Shown here in pieces: positions 10,533 to 21,769 of a DNA stretch of 64,000 bases. Source of the DNA: Uloborus plumipes (Eukaryota; Arthropoda; Arachnida; Araneae; Uloboridae); contig JAXGGA010001026.1 of assembly GCA_038373865.1 (NCBI GenBank), positions 1 through 64,000 of the forward strand. The letters run 5' to 3'. A program made the position numbers and the translations under genes. Within the stretch, counting starts at the first letter, position 1. Each line of letters opens with the position of its first letter. The notes beneath the pieces were generated by a model that did not search any database, was not told where the DNA came from, and worked only from the letters and a program-made list of their open reading frames with translations.

Positions 10533-10894
10533 AGGGGGAGGGGCAAGTGGATAAAAGTGATATGGGACAATTTTTTTAATTTCTAGAAAAAACTTTCGAA
10601 AAGCTTATCACCTTCATCTATGGTAAAAAGTAAGTTTTTCAAAAATTGGCACATATCACCTTTATCCACTTGCCCCTTCAATTCTAAGGTCTTTTTGGTA
10701 GAAGATAGAGTTATCGGAAAAAAATATAACGTGTAGTACAAGCTTTCCATGAGAGAGGAGGAAGAAGACATGACCAAAGGTGCAAAATAACTAAATACGG
10801 CCTGATACTCAATTGTCTTTTAATTTTGTCCATGAGCGACTGAAAATATTTTACCGATAGATTTTACATCATCGTCATCATTTTTAATTTCATA

Positions 10895-11292
10895 CAGCAA
10901 ACTCGATTGTCCGCGGGGTGGATTATCCTCGTCGGCCTTGGGAAAGAAACAAACAGTTTACCGATTTTTTCAAAAAGCGCGAATTAAATTTCAGATTTTC
11001 TAAACATTTCTTACCCAAGAGTGCGGTGTACTTCATCCAATAAATTATTTTACCTGGGCTTTATCGTAATTACCACTTCTTTATTGATTTTATATGCGTG
11101 AGAACCTCAAATACAAATGATTTTTTATGCTGTACCTATCGTCATTGCTTGTACATATCACGTTTTAAATGTAATGCAATTATTTTCAAGCCAAAGACAT
11201 TTTTTATCTTCTTAACCCCTTATTTTATCCGTTTTTCGGATTATCCGCGATACCCGTGCCACCCAATTCCGCGAATAATCGGGAATGTACTG
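10895..11292. mobile_element. Tigger/pogo-like MITE, TA-flanked
   Basis: The left end CAGCAAACTCGATTGTCCGC and the right end, read inverted, CAGTACATTCCCGATTATTC both carry the CGATTATCCGCG-type motif found at Tigger/pogo termini. TA flanks both ends (10893-10894 and 11293-11294). Further internal copies of GGATTATCC-type words lie just inside each end. At 398 bp with no transposase frame, it is a non-autonomous derivative. Confidence 0.65.
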
Positions 11293-11489
11293 TATTTACT
11301 CTACTTTTGCATTCTATCCCTATCCCCTGCATTTTCATTTTAAAAAAAGAACGAAAGAGAAAATCAGTTAAGAATCAACAGCCTGTCAAGCGCGGATAAC
11401 CTGGTCAACCTTTTCATAATTCTTTAAAATAAAACTCTCTCTCTCTCTCTCAAAGAAAAAAAAAGTTTTTGAAGTATAATTCCCGTATT

Positions 11490-11700
11490 TATCACTGTAA
11501 GCACCTGTCCTGCAGCTTCTGGATCGCAAAATGTGGTTTGTAAAGAAGACCTCGCCCCCCTGTGCTTTGGAAGAAAAGTGGAATATCTCCCACTCCCGGC
11601 GGTAGCAACAGGGACGTCTTCCCTGCATCCCTTCTATAAATAGACCGACTCGGCCAAGTCCACTCGCGGCTGGGGAAGGTCACGGTTACGAGGTCAAGGG
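11490..11700 (+). promoter_or_regulatory. Candidate core promoter: TATA box and two AGGTCA half-sites
   Basis: In an apparently unique, GC-richer stretch, TATAAATAG occurs at 11635-11643, followed by CGACTCGGCCAAGTCCACTC at the distance where transcription would start. AGGTCA half-sites of the nuclear-receptor type follow at 11677-11682 and 11691-11696 (direct repeat, 8-bp gap). No open frame or splice site ties it to a gene, so this is inference from motifs alone. Confidence 0.2.
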
Positions 11701-13669
11701 TCTCTCTCTCTCATCCGTGTTTTAAAAATTTAAGATCATTTCTCCACTCCGGATGATTTCGATGTCTGTGTTTTCGTTCATCGATCTCTATCGATCGATC
11801 CATTTTTCGCAGTTCATCTGAGGCGTCCACTTTTTCTGTGGAAAAATAGTGCTTCAAAATTATTTCAATTTATAAAAATATATATTTTTTTAAAGATCTC
11901 TGTATTAGTTTCAATGGCGCAAGAGACTTAACAGGCTATCCTTAAGATGTATAAGTTGTTTTTCCTCCAGCGGAGCAAGTATAGTAGCATATTTTGTAAT
12001 GTTTATGCTCTCTGCAGTGGGGGGAATGGGGGTATTATAAAAAAAAAGATGGTTTTATATTGTATTTTTTTTATCCGAGTATCTGCTTGAACACATTTTG
12101 TGCTGATTTTAAAAAAGATGGAAATTTTTTGCAGTATTTTACATCATTTACTTTCACAATCAATATTGCTTTAAGAACTGCGATTAACAGCCGTGTTTTT
12201 TTTTTATAGTTTACTTATTCAACGAAAACACCTTTTCTAATGGCTTTCCGGTACCTTGAACATTCAGGATGTAGCCAATAATTAAACAAAAATGTGCAGG
12301 ACCCTAATCAAACAATTAGCATGAAAATGCTTAAGCAATTCTACCCAATTACTTTAAGTTGAAACATTCCCAGAGTGTTTCATTCTCTTCACTTGGGAAA
12401 ACGGGACGCGTGGCGTAACTATATGAGGGGACAACGAGATGTACCCCTGAAAACGTTAGTGTCCCTTTTAAAACGGGACGTATGTTCAACTTAGCTATTG
12501 TACTGCACCTTTATTATTGTTTTAATTGATTATCTAATCGTTTTTTCTATTCTTTCTTTTTCTTGTCATCTTTTCTTTTTTTTTTTTTCTATGGAGCTCT
12601 GGCTACAAAAATGCTTGCTTCTCACGTCATGGGTAGGCTGGATATTATCTATTATTCCGTTTGATATTCGCAATGAACCGAATACTTATCGCTTAGTTTT
12701 CAAATAGGAGAAAATTACTTATCCATTTGAAGTTTTAGAGAAAATTACTTTTCCATTTCAACAGGCGAAAATTAGGGCTGGGATTCTCCCGTGGTACTTT
12801 TTTGAAATGTAACACCACAGAACGCAGTGTTGCAATATCTTTGCTCGTGTGTTCAGTCGTTTTATTGAATTAAAACTGTTTAGAGAACAAACGTGATTCA
12901 TACAAGCGGCGAGCAGTATTGCGTGCACATTTTATTTCACCAAACATTTTCAACCGTAGCATTTCCCCAGGTTCTTTTATTAGATGATTATCAAGCACAT
13001 TACACTTATAGATACTTTTTTTTTTTTCATTTTTTCTCAATTATAGTCCAATTTTCAATAAACCCAATACTATTAAAAGGAAAATAACTATAACTGTTAT
13101 TCACTAATGCGTAGCAAAAATTTTATCTGGAAATGAATTAGACTGTTGATCAACCATTTTTACTGCATGAAGGTATTGTGATGTCTCTAAAAGTGAAAAT
13201 TTTGGGAATGGTGGAAACACACTGTTTCTGATGCAATCGTTCGCTTGTTTTTAATGGAGCTGTGTATTGACTCCCCACCATTTGAAGATTTAGTGAATTC
13301 CACGAAGACTGGCATCTGTTCTTTCGTGTGACAATACTATCAGTGAATACCATTGCTACTTAAGAACCAATCACCTTGAAAATCCTTCTATTGAGGTTTG
13401 AAGCTGCGAACTTGGGAGTAAGAGACTAAAGTCTTACTAGTACGCCACTCTATGTAATTATAATTTATGCGTTTTTTATTTGTTATTTTTAAGGGCATTT
13501 TTATTTCGTCTATAATCATCGCAATTAATATAATTCATAAGAACAAGAAGATTATTGTAACGGTAATCGAAGAATATTGTAAAAGTTCCTGACTCTGAAA
13601 TCCGTTTGGAACACTAGAAACTTTTCGTCAAAGTTTTGGTTTAATTCATTATAGGAGGCCATGTTTTCC
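11701..13669. other. No supported gene
   Basis: AT-rich DNA. A short imperfect tandem duplication (about 31 bp, GAGAAAATTACTTATCCATTT-type unit) lies at about 12709-12763. An ACGGGAC-bearing block at about 12400-12480 distantly recalls blocks at 37515 and 39550. No element borders or coding signals are visible. Confidence 0.5.
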
Positions 13670-13677
13670 CATCTGTC

Positions 13678-13881
13678 CAAGCGCGGATCCAAAGTGGGGG
13701 GGGGGGGGGGTCATGACCCCCTCCCCCTTAAGTGATCAAATATAGCATAAAACTGCATTTTTTCGGTCGAATATTTACTAAAAAATTGACAAATACCCCC
13801 ATTTTTGCTCAAAAATTGCCCATTGACCCCCTTTCCGAAAATGACCCCCTCCTTAACCACAAGCTGGGTCCACAAGCTTTG
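13678..13881 (+). mobile_element. GCGGATCCA-end MITE (copy 1)
   Basis: It starts CAAGCGCGGATCCA, passes a 16-nt G-tract and ends GGGTCCACAAGCTTTG. Possible decayed 8-bp duplications CATCTGTC (13670-13677) and CGTCTGCC (13882-13889) match at six of eight positions. The interior (AAATACCCCCATTTTTGCTC and GACCCCCTTTCCG) is shared with copies at 22466-22662 (same strand) and 49798-49992 (opposite strand). It probably belongs to a non-autonomous hAT-like family. Confidence 0.7.
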
Positions 13882-14519
13882 CGTCTGCCAAACGTAAAGA
13901 GGTTTTTTTTTTTTAACATTGTAAATTTTTAAAAACTCCTGTTTAATCTTATGAATTATTTTCGAGAACATCGAACGAAGCTTCCCCTACAATCATTTAG
14001 TTAGTTGTTTTTTTTTTCTTGGTGTGTGTGTGTTTAAATGCATTTAGATTTTCTAACTAATCGTTATTCATCTAACTTATTATTTCGCAACTGAGATAAT
14101 TGCATATTATTTTAATGAATCTTTCTCGGAGCTTTTCCAGCTGTCTTTTTGCATTTTATTATAAAATTAAGCATTGGGATTACCATGCATTGTCACATAA
14201 CGCGGGCTCAGATACTTTATATGTCAAGGATGGGAGGGGTGGGGGGAGAAAATCCCAACCGCAAGATGACACCGGACAATATTTTCCACTGCTACACAGA
14301 ATAGCAACATTGCACTCATGAGCTCTCACCTCCCTAATTGAAACATTTTATGTCCTTTGGGGCCGGCACATAATTGAGAAGTTCAGTCCCTCGGTTTTAT
14401 TTTTTCATTGGCAATTAACCGAAAATGTTGTATGCTCTAGTTCGGAAAAGGTGCTTTCCTGTCAGATATGTAAACATTTTTTTTTTCTTCTAGGGGACAA
14501 AAAAAAAAATTTTTTTTTT

Positions 14520-14790
14520 TTTGTTAGCCTCCCTCTCCGGGGTCTCCGCCTGATTTCCCTGGCCTGTTTTGGCGCCGTTCCCCCGTTGACGGCGCCAAAA
14601 ATATCAATCTTGTTTTTTCTCCTCTCTATTCTGAGGGAAGAGAGATATTTTGAGCCATTCCGAAACTCATAGCAACGATGGAGCGCCCTCTGGCGTCGTT
14701 CACTGCGAACACGTGATCGACGCAGAAAGGAGACGACTTTGGGAAGAGAGGGATCGGAGTGGGGATGGAGCCCTCCGTGAATGAAATTGT
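14520..14790. promoter_or_regulatory. CpG-rich island with paired E2F-like inverted sites
   Basis: TTTTGGCGCCGT (14567-14578) is followed after 10 bp by its exact reverse complement ACGGCGCCAAAA (14589-14600). Each half holds a TTTTGGCGCC word close to the E2F consensus TTTSSCGC. The island continues CpG-rich past 14700 and carries an E-box CACGTG near 14711. It looks unique in this window. This is a candidate enhancer or promoter; no transcript evidence is visible. Confidence 0.3.
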
Positions 14791-15420
14791 CTTGATCAGG
14801 GAATAAATTCAGGTTGTCTCAAGTTTACTCCTCAAAGATGAGTTTTTTTTTCGCGAAGAGAAGGGGATCAGCATTTAGGAATTTCCAAAAATAGATCAAT
14901 TTCAAAAGACACTTTCTTTACTCCGAATCGTGGTCGAAAAGCAGCCAGTCTTGTGAACTGAGGATATACTTCGCACTCTAGCAAAATGATTAGCCAAGAA
15001 AGCACAGACGTACTCATCCTTTTCTGTCCTATCCAAGAACACTTAATTAGTTAGTGCTTCTATAGACTGGAAGTCAGTTCAGTTACGCAACTATAATTTT
15101 TCAGGGGTGAAGGGGCTCATGACACAGCTTACCTTTTACAAACCTACTATTTTGCGCTTGCATCCAGAGGAGCAACCAGTAGATGGGGGGGGGGGGGGAT
15201 AATATCACCAAGAAAAGACGTAGCAATTTTTCTAATCAAATAGGTTTTATAAAACTGGTACGAAGTTTTTGCGTTTTAATGATACTAATTCTACCATCTC
15301 AAAACAGTGAATTGATGAAATTCAAGTGAGGAATATTGCACTCAGCATTTAATCACAGAAACAAACGCTCTTACCAAATCTTATGCCTGATACACGATTT
15401 TCCAGAGTCTACTTCAGCCT

Positions 15421-15613
15421 TTTTTTTTTTTCCAGAAGCCATCAGCTTCAACATACTTGAGGACTGCGTACTATGCGCTTTGCCTCCTAACAAACACGGG
15501 ACAGATTTGCGGCACAGAGAGGATGAAATAACATCCATGGGCAAGGCGGGATTCGAACTCGCGACCACTTGCTTACGAGGAGAGTACTCTACCTCTAGGC
15601 CCACGTGGCCCCC
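15421..15613 (-). mobile_element. tRNA-derived SINE with poly(A) tail, minus strand (copy 2)
   Basis: Read on the minus strand from 15613, it opens with a tRNA-like head: box A GGCCTAGAGGTAGAG, an anticodon-loop-like CTCGTAA, and box B GAGTTCGAATCCCGCC, at tRNA spacing and resembling tRNA-Thr(CGT). A tRNA-unrelated body of about 100 bp follows, then an A-run (plus strand 15421-15432). The acceptor stem does not pair properly, so it is a retroposon and not a tRNA gene. The body resembles that of the copy at 8800-9000. Confidence 0.75.
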
Positions 15614-15798
15614 TCCTTTAGCCTTTACCTACAACAACACATCAACACATGATGTAACAGGTTGGATGGGACCCTGTATATAGGCTCTTGTTGGACACAG
15701 AACTGCAGCCGATCAACCACTGTTCCGTCACCTTCAGAAGTATTTATTTTTTAAGGGAAATTGGCCCCCCTGATGCAAACCGTTCATTCATATGAAAT

Positions 15799-16240
15799 AA
15801 AATTTTAACTGTTATTCAGATTTGGTCTAATTATCTGACGAAAGATATTAATTTATTGGAAAGGGTACAAAGAAGGGCTATAAGGTTAGTAAATGGATTT
15901 TCTAATTTAGACTATGATTCCAGACTTAGAATGCTTAATATGCATAGTCTTGAACAAAGGAGAATCAGAGGGGACATGATTCAGTTGTTTAAATTTATCA
16001 AAGGGAAGGATGTTACAGGGTTAGATTTTTGCACGAAAAGCAGGACAAGGGGTCATTGTTTCAAGTAGTTTAAATCTCAGGCTAATTTGGAAATTCGGAA
16101 AAATTACTATTTTAGCTTGGAACAGTTTACCGGAAGAGGCGGTAAGGCGCAATGGAGTAGATAACTTTAAGAGGGCCATTGATCTTCATTGGGGTGTATA
16201 ATTTGACTAGGACCAGCCCAGTTGGGCCAGAGCCTGTTGC
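15799..16240 (+). pseudogene. LINE (CR1/Jockey-type) reverse-transcriptase C-terminal remnant
   Basis: Translation from about 15799 reads ILTVIQIWSNYLTKDINLLE, then RVQRRAIRLVNGFSNLDYDS and SLEQRRIRGDMIQLFKFIKG. This is the pattern found downstream of the catalytic core in many non-LTR retrotransposon polymerases. The frame closes at 16066-16068. Coding then resumes one frame over (WNSLPEEAVRRNGVDNFKRA near 16118) and ends at a stop at 16199-16201, so the copy has at least one frameshift. The 5' part, endonuclease and catalytic YADD region are absent: a 5'-truncated, dead copy. A short 3' tail follows. Confidence 0.85.
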
Positions 16241-16924
16241 TGGTCTTCTCATTTGTATTTGAGTCTTCAGCGCGGCATTCTAACCATAAATTCACTCACT
16301 GCTTCCCTTCCGTTGAATCAACTCCTTCGCAGTTGTCGCATTGTTTCGTCTGATGAGCCCCGTATGTGTTGAATACCCAAGTACGCTCGTCATCCAGTTA
16401 AAAGTCTGAAACAGCAAGGGAAGAGGAACTTAGAGCAGTTTAAAATAAATAATTTGTGCTCGGGGACGTCAAAGGGTTAAGCGAATCACTGATGTTATTT
16501 CGGTTGCTGCTTTTTAAGTGGAAAGTTGCGACGTAGGCGATGGGGAGGAGGTGCTGTTATCGTCGCTCGTGGTGACCTTGGGCGCTCAGACGAGTGTATT
16601 GCCCCTGATTGTGCTGTCTCAGCGTCAATATTTATCCTCCGCACTCCGTCAGAAATATCGTGATGATCGAAAAATATCGACATTGGGCAGGATCACTTAA
16701 ATTTCCACCGGGAAATCTGTCCGCCCTTCTTTTTTTCTTTGATTTTTTTAATTAATTAGATGGAATTTTATGTTGTTTACGCAAGAATATAAGTTCTGAA
16801 GCCCTTACGATCCCTGCCTTTCTTTCCTCTTGAAGTAAGATGACCTAGACCTTGTTTTTGATAAAATCAAATGTCCTCTTTGAACAAAAATGAGAAACCC
16901 TTACTGACAGCTATGGATAATTTG

Positions 16925-17350
16925 CGCAAATGAGCCCCGATGGGAGGTCACGGAGGTTATCGTGACCTAGGCCCTGAAAACTCTTATTCGGCAAATTTCA
17001 GCACATGTAGCAGAACTATTATTTTTTTCAATAATTATAAACATTTCTTTTTAGATGTAGGCTAAGAGGCGGATCCAAAATTTTTTGTAATGGGGGTCAA
17101 GTTTCAGTGCGCTTGAGCGCTTGTGTTATACCTTATAAGTTAGTGGAAGAAAAACGAAGCTTAATTAAAATTTTTGTTTCGCTGAGAGCAAGATTGACCG
17201 TGGTTGTGCAACTGATAAAAAGTGTTTTTCATCACGGGGGGTCAGCTGACCCTTTGACCACCCCCTGAATCCGCTCTTGTCTGCTTATATATGCTCATAT
17301 TTTATCACACAGTGAAATTCGGAGCTGTCTTTATTTTTGCAATGTTGTTC
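16925..17350 (+). repeat. GGAGGTCAC-family half-element, interrupted
   Basis: It begins GCCCCGATGGGAGGTCACGG with GTGACCTAGG and continues through TTTTTAGATGTAG to GCTCATATTTTATCAC. It matches one arm of the composite at 2578-3256 and half of the intact element at 44020-44724. It is split by a second insertion (17062-17279), after which the family sequence resumes. Confidence 0.55.
17062..17279. mobile_element. GCGGATCC-end MITE relative nested in the GGAGGTCAC repeat
   Basis: The ends CTAAGAGGCGGATCCAAAA and, read inverted, CAAGAGCGGATTCAGGGGG resemble the termini of the 13678 / 22466 / 49798 family. It sits exactly where the surrounding half-element is interrupted when compared with its relatives. 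No clear target duplication remains. Confidence 0.55.
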
Positions 17351-17729
17351 GTCGAATGTAAGCTTGCATTTTTGTTTGTTAATTTTCAAGTTTTGTACGT
17401 TGGACTAATTCATGAATATCATTAAAAAAATTGTGCGTTTATGCCGTGATCTCTTCAAATAGCAGTTTCGGTCCCTGATTTCCCATGATACTTTTTGCTA
17501 GAGGATAACCTGTGAAACCTAGTGCGCATTTTGCAGGAGATGTATCCAATGGACGGGGGGTAGATTTGAAAATCTTCTCCGTCCCCCAAAACTCAACCCC
17601 CCCCCTTTTTTTTTTGACCGTTAAAACAGACTAAAACTAACTATATCCTTTCTGAAATTGTTTTGGCTGCGCCACCGTCCTGCATGGAAAGTGGAGGCCT
17701 TTACCCCACAAAATATGCAGAACATGTTT

Positions 17730-17960
17730 CTTTGAGTGTGGGATCATTCACAACTGATGTCATGCTTTGAGAAGAAACGGGGGACTCTTGAAACTGTGAC
17801 AGTTTGTGACACGAGGAGGGAGGGAGTAACAAGAAGTATGAAATCATATTTTTTTGCACCTTGTGAAAAAACGCATGAAATGTGACAAACGGTGGGGGAG
17901 AGGGGGAAGCGAAATGTGATACTGTGACAAAGGGGGAGAAGGGTTACATTTGTTTCAAAA
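17730..17960 (+). repeat. Dispersed repeat: GTGACAGTTTGTGACA / GGGGGAG family (copy 1)
   Basis: The run ACTGATGTCATGCTTTGAG, then AACTGTGACAGTTTGTGACA and GAGGAGGGAGGGAG is repeated in degenerate form within the block. It matches 57235-57325 (CAAATGATATCACGCTTG, GTGGCAGTTTGTGACTAAGA). This repeat type looks familiar to me from other animal genomes, but I cannot name the family or see its borders. Confidence 0.55.
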
Positions 17961-18529
17961 ATTGTAAGATCTTTTATAGACAGCCCCTAAAGAAATTAAA
18001 TCGTCGTCTCCAGGAAAAATGTCATCAATTCAGACTTTTTCTTTCGCTTAAAAGGAACGCTTTGCAATGTTTATGGTTTTCGTGATACGTAGGTTAAATT
18101 TTGTAGTTGCGTTTCGTTCTGTCCTTTTTTTTTTTCGTTTCCAGACGAGAACGTTTAACTTTGTCATGAATCAGAAGTGGTTTCAAAAAAGGATCGAACC
18201 TTTTGTCATCGCTGAGAATAAAAATTAGTTCCGACTGTTACGAGAGTAGACGTTTTTGCTTCCCAGATGGCGCTGTCATCGACGGCAACTGGTTCAGCTG
18301 AGAAACAGTTGTCGAAAGAAAGTAGAGAGAGAGAGAGGAAGGAGAAAAAAGAAAACAGGACTAACACAATAGCAAGCACACGTACTTGCTTTTTCAAGGC
18401 TGCTTGCCGTCGAGCGAGAATTCACCCCAACCCCCCTCCATCCCTGTTCCCGGAGTCAAACCTCGATCTTTCAATTACCTTTGATTTTTGTATGGGTTGC
18501 CTGTTGCCTCTTCACTATACAGGTACAAA

Positions 18530-20922
18530 CAGTGGCGTATTTACGTATGGGCTTAATGGGCTATAGCCCAGGGCGGCACGTTTGGGGGGCGGCACTTTTT
18601 CCATGCAAAGTGAAGACCTTTTTTTTTTAAACAGCATGGAGGATCGGCAGCGAGAATGACCTTTTTTTTTTTTTTATTAGTCACCAGGGCGGCAGCGGCC
18701 ACATTTTTTTCCCCTTGTATTGGCAGAGCGCAGCGGTGAACATGGACAAAGCTCATGGAGGTGGTGGCGTCCGAAGTCAAAGCCAAAGTACAAAGAGCTG
18801 CCCGCACTGGATCCTTTTCCATGATGATTTATTGCTCTCTTTCTCAGACCCCTTCTATTCTCAGCAGTGGGCGACCTCGGGGGGGGGGGTAATAGAAACA
18901 GATGGAAAACCATTTTTTTGCTGCATCGTGTGAACCGCAGTAACCGCACTGTCACTTGGATTCTGATGAGAAACTTCCATGTAACACGAGAGTTATTTAC
19001 AAGATCATCTCACTAATCACTTTCCTGTTAGAAGGATAGATGTCCACTGGCGTCAATGTTCCTTGTCCTAATCAACACTCAATAGCTGAGATAAACATGT
19101 AGTAGTGCCAGAATGAATCAACTATATGATATTTTTTAACAAAAAGCAAACTTCATGTATTTTTAGAAGTAACGTCAAAAAAATTGTGAACTTGTGTCTG
19201 TGACTGTCCTGTGTACAGGAGATCCCATAGCGCATGGCATTACCAATGGGCGTATAGAAGTATAGAAGTATTCGTTTGGGGAATTAAAAATTTTTTTGAA
19301 ATAAAGAGTCGGAAAATGCGATATGTACTTACATTGTGTGTTACCTTTTTAGCTTGTTGGGGAGAGGGGGTATGAACGCCCTGGCTACGCCACTGGTAGC
19401 TGCGACCATTGAAAACTGAGTAAGCAAAGTACTTCTAACCCGGGAAGGAGGGGGGAGGGGGGAATTGCACTTTAGAGCGTTTTTTTCTGTTTCTAATTAC
19501 TTTTTTTATAATTAATTTTTGAGCAAAAACTTCACAAAGACCGCCTTATTGGGGGATGATAAAACTCCTAAACCTCTTAACATTTAAAATCATCCTTAAA
19601 AAAAAAAAACTTTTTTTTTTCTTGCTCAAAACGGAGTTTGTTCTAATTTTCTCTGTTATATTGGGGCAGGAGTTATAGGGGCTCTTAATTAAGTCAAAAA
19701 ATCAAAAGTTAAATTCAATTTAAGGACTTAACTAAAGAGCAAAATTTCACGGGAGACCTGCAGACCACGAACTTGAAAACGACATTTTAAACGTACAAAA
19801 CGTCTTTTTTGCCGTGCCTAGTAGACCCTACAGCTATAGGTGCAAACCTATAGCTGTAAAATTGGGTAAAGGTTGATTTGAACTGCTGGGGAAAAGGTGC
19901 TCCTCCAGACATTTATTTATTTTTTTTAATTTTATTTTTTTTTAAATTAATGAATTAATTTTTTAAACTGGAAAAAGGATGTAAAGCAAGGCTTTCAAAA
20001 TTACTCCCTACTCTCCTTTTTTTTTCTTTTTTGCGTGTTTTCCTGTGTTATCTAGCAAAATTTAATTGTAATTGCATTTAAAGGTTACATGTACTCTGGC
20101 TAGCGAAATTCAGCTTAATATGAGGTTATGTAATGTACCACGCAATTTATCTTCTCAGTAATTGAAATCCTTTATTACGTTCTCACCAATGTGTTTAGCT
20201 TTTTTTTTTTTTTTTTTAAATCTCAAATTTCCATCAGTGCGAAAAAGTTGCCTCATGTTATTACAAGTATATGTGCAAAATTTTACTGATCTGAGTTAAT
20301 ATTTTCAGTTGCCTTTGGTACTACAGTCAAACTCGCTTATAACGAGCACGAAGGGACCGTAACATGTTGCTCGTTAAATCCGAGTGCTCGTAATAAACGG
20401 ATCCTTACGGTTTATTTAATACAGTGCTTGCTAACGGTGATAATATTATTGTTATTTCGTTATTTGTTTACTTTATTCCAATTGCAAGTTGTTGAAAAGG
20501 TCTAATAACATTTTTTTTTTCATTTAAATCTTTAAAAAAGTTTTTAAAAATTTAAAACCATTTTTGAAACAAATATGCGAAGATTATTTATTTCAAAAAC
20601 TTTTAAATTTCAAAAGAAAGCTCTCAATGTAATTAAGTACTAAAAATGTTGATTTATAATAATGTAAGAGCAGATTTGTAGTAGTAAAAGTTGAGATTCG
20701 CAAAAGACGAGTTTTTACCAATCGGCTGGCTGTTAACAACCAACCAATTTCATGTTTAACTAGTTGTGTGGCCGGGATTTTCACGGTTTACTTTGAAAAT
20801 ACATTTTATGCCAAGTAAATAAAAAAAAAAAAAAAAAAAAATTGCAACTCTGAAATTCAACACCTCAAGGGGGCGGCCAGTTTCAAAAGCCCAGGGCGGC
20901 CTCACGTCCAAATACGCCTCTG
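18530..20922. mobile_element. hAT-like element, 2.4 kb, 8-bp TSD GGTACAAA
   Basis: Perfect octamers GGTACAAA flank it at 18522-18529 and 20923-20930. The inverted ends are CAGTGGCGTATTT and CAGAGGCGTATTT (12 of 13). Just inside both ends lies the word AGCCCAGGGCGGC, in the same orientation. The interior shows no intact transposase. It is AT-rich and holds other fragments: a hAT-like right end GGCTACGCCACTG near 19379 and a Tigger-like left end CAGTCAAACTCGCTTATAAC near 20325. It looks non-autonomous or heavily decayed. Confidence 0.85.
20322..20420 (+). mobile_element. Tigger/pogo-like left-end fragment
   Basis: TA followed by CAGTCAAACTCGCTTATAAC and GAGCACGAAGGGACCG has the form of Tigger-type termini. 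An internal GCTCGTTAAATCCGAGTGCT echoes it in part. No right end was found; it lies within the larger hAT-like element. Confidence 0.45.
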
Positions 20923-21133
20923 GGTACAAATATGAGGTCGTCATACGAAAAGCATGATTAGAGATTCGCTATTGGCAACTAAGCTCTAACTGCTTTGCGG
21001 ATTTCTCACCAACTTGAGCAACACCGCCATACAATTAGTAAACTTTTGTTAGTTGGTTGAGCTGTTGCAACGCGTAGATGTAAAACGACTGCGAGATGGT
21101 ATCCAAATTCGTTAATGAAATAGACCCGGGGCC

Positions 21134-21690
21134 CACACACAAATTTTGATCAAAAGGTGCAAGAGGTATAAAGGGGATGGGCCGTCAAACTTTCTACAGA
21201 ATTTCTTCAGATAACTTTCTTTTTTTTCTCTAGAAAATCTTAAGTTCCCACAAATGACGATTCTTCTTCGGCTCAATACTTGAAATTTTCGCGCAAAAAA
21301 ATTATATGACGGTTATATAAAATAATTTAATGGTACGGTGCTTGCCCAATCTTGAAGCAACAACAATTTTATATTTCATCACAAAAAAAAAAAAAAGAAA
21401 GAAAGAAAAATCGTGCGAAAATATCGAGTTTTGAGCCGAATAAACGTCATTTGTTGGAACTTTTTACTTTCTCTTACTTTAACGAAATCTGGCGAAATTG
21501 TGTAGATCTCCTGCAGACGTCTGCTGAGATTCTGCAGAAAATGTATCATCTTTAATAATTGCCCGCCTCGGTTTTATGCCCCTTACCCTTCTCCGCAGAC
21601 CGATCGCTAAATAACACTCTGTATAAGTACTCTCTTCTAAGTAAAAAAATTCTTTTGCACCTTATGATCAAAATTTTTGTGTTGTTACAG
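21134..21690. mobile_element. Long imperfect foldback element (~550 bp)
   Basis: The left arm begins CACACAAATTTTGATCAAAAG with GTGCAAGAGG and includes GATTCTTCTTCGGCTCA. The right arm carries the inverse words TTTTGAGCCGAATAAACG and CTTTTGCACCTTATGATCAA with AATTTTTGTG. The arms pair over most of about 250 bp with many mismatches and small indels, around a poly(A)/GAAA-rich centre near 21380-21410. The target duplication is not clear. Confidence 0.55.
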
Positions 21691-21769
21691 TTGTTTTGCT
21701 GATCATTGCGATGTACGATCTCAAGGGCCGCTGTTATAAATGCGTAGAAAATTTTGCATTGCTGCCAAC

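Larger units (their letters stand above)
10077..10683. mobile_element. MITE with GGGGCAAGTGGATAAA ends (copy 1), interrupted
   Basis: The right arm (CACCTTTATCCACTTGCCCC, then TTCAATT) is the reverse complement of a left arm starting AATTGAGGGG. That left arm is split by the hAT-like element 10090-10532 and continues after it as GGGCAAGTGGATAAAAGTGA with ATATGGGACAATTTTTT. A second copy lies at 36718-36929. Without the insertion the element would be about 160 bp. No target duplication could be fixed for it. Confidence 0.6.

Noticed and set aside
15538..15613. Functional tRNA gene on the minus strand
   Set aside because: Box A, box B and anticodon-like loop are present, but the acceptor arms do not pair and a SINE body with A-tail follows.
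15175..15780. hAT-like element from CAGAGGAGC to GCCCCCCTG
   Set aside because: The flanks are inverted copies (CTTGCATC and ATGCAAAC), not direct duplications, so they do not support an insertion.
19245..19392. Small nested hAT-like element (CAATGGGCGTA start, GGCTACGCCACTG end)
   Set aside because: Only weak end similarity and no matching 8-bp flanks; the right end may be an unrelated solo fragment.
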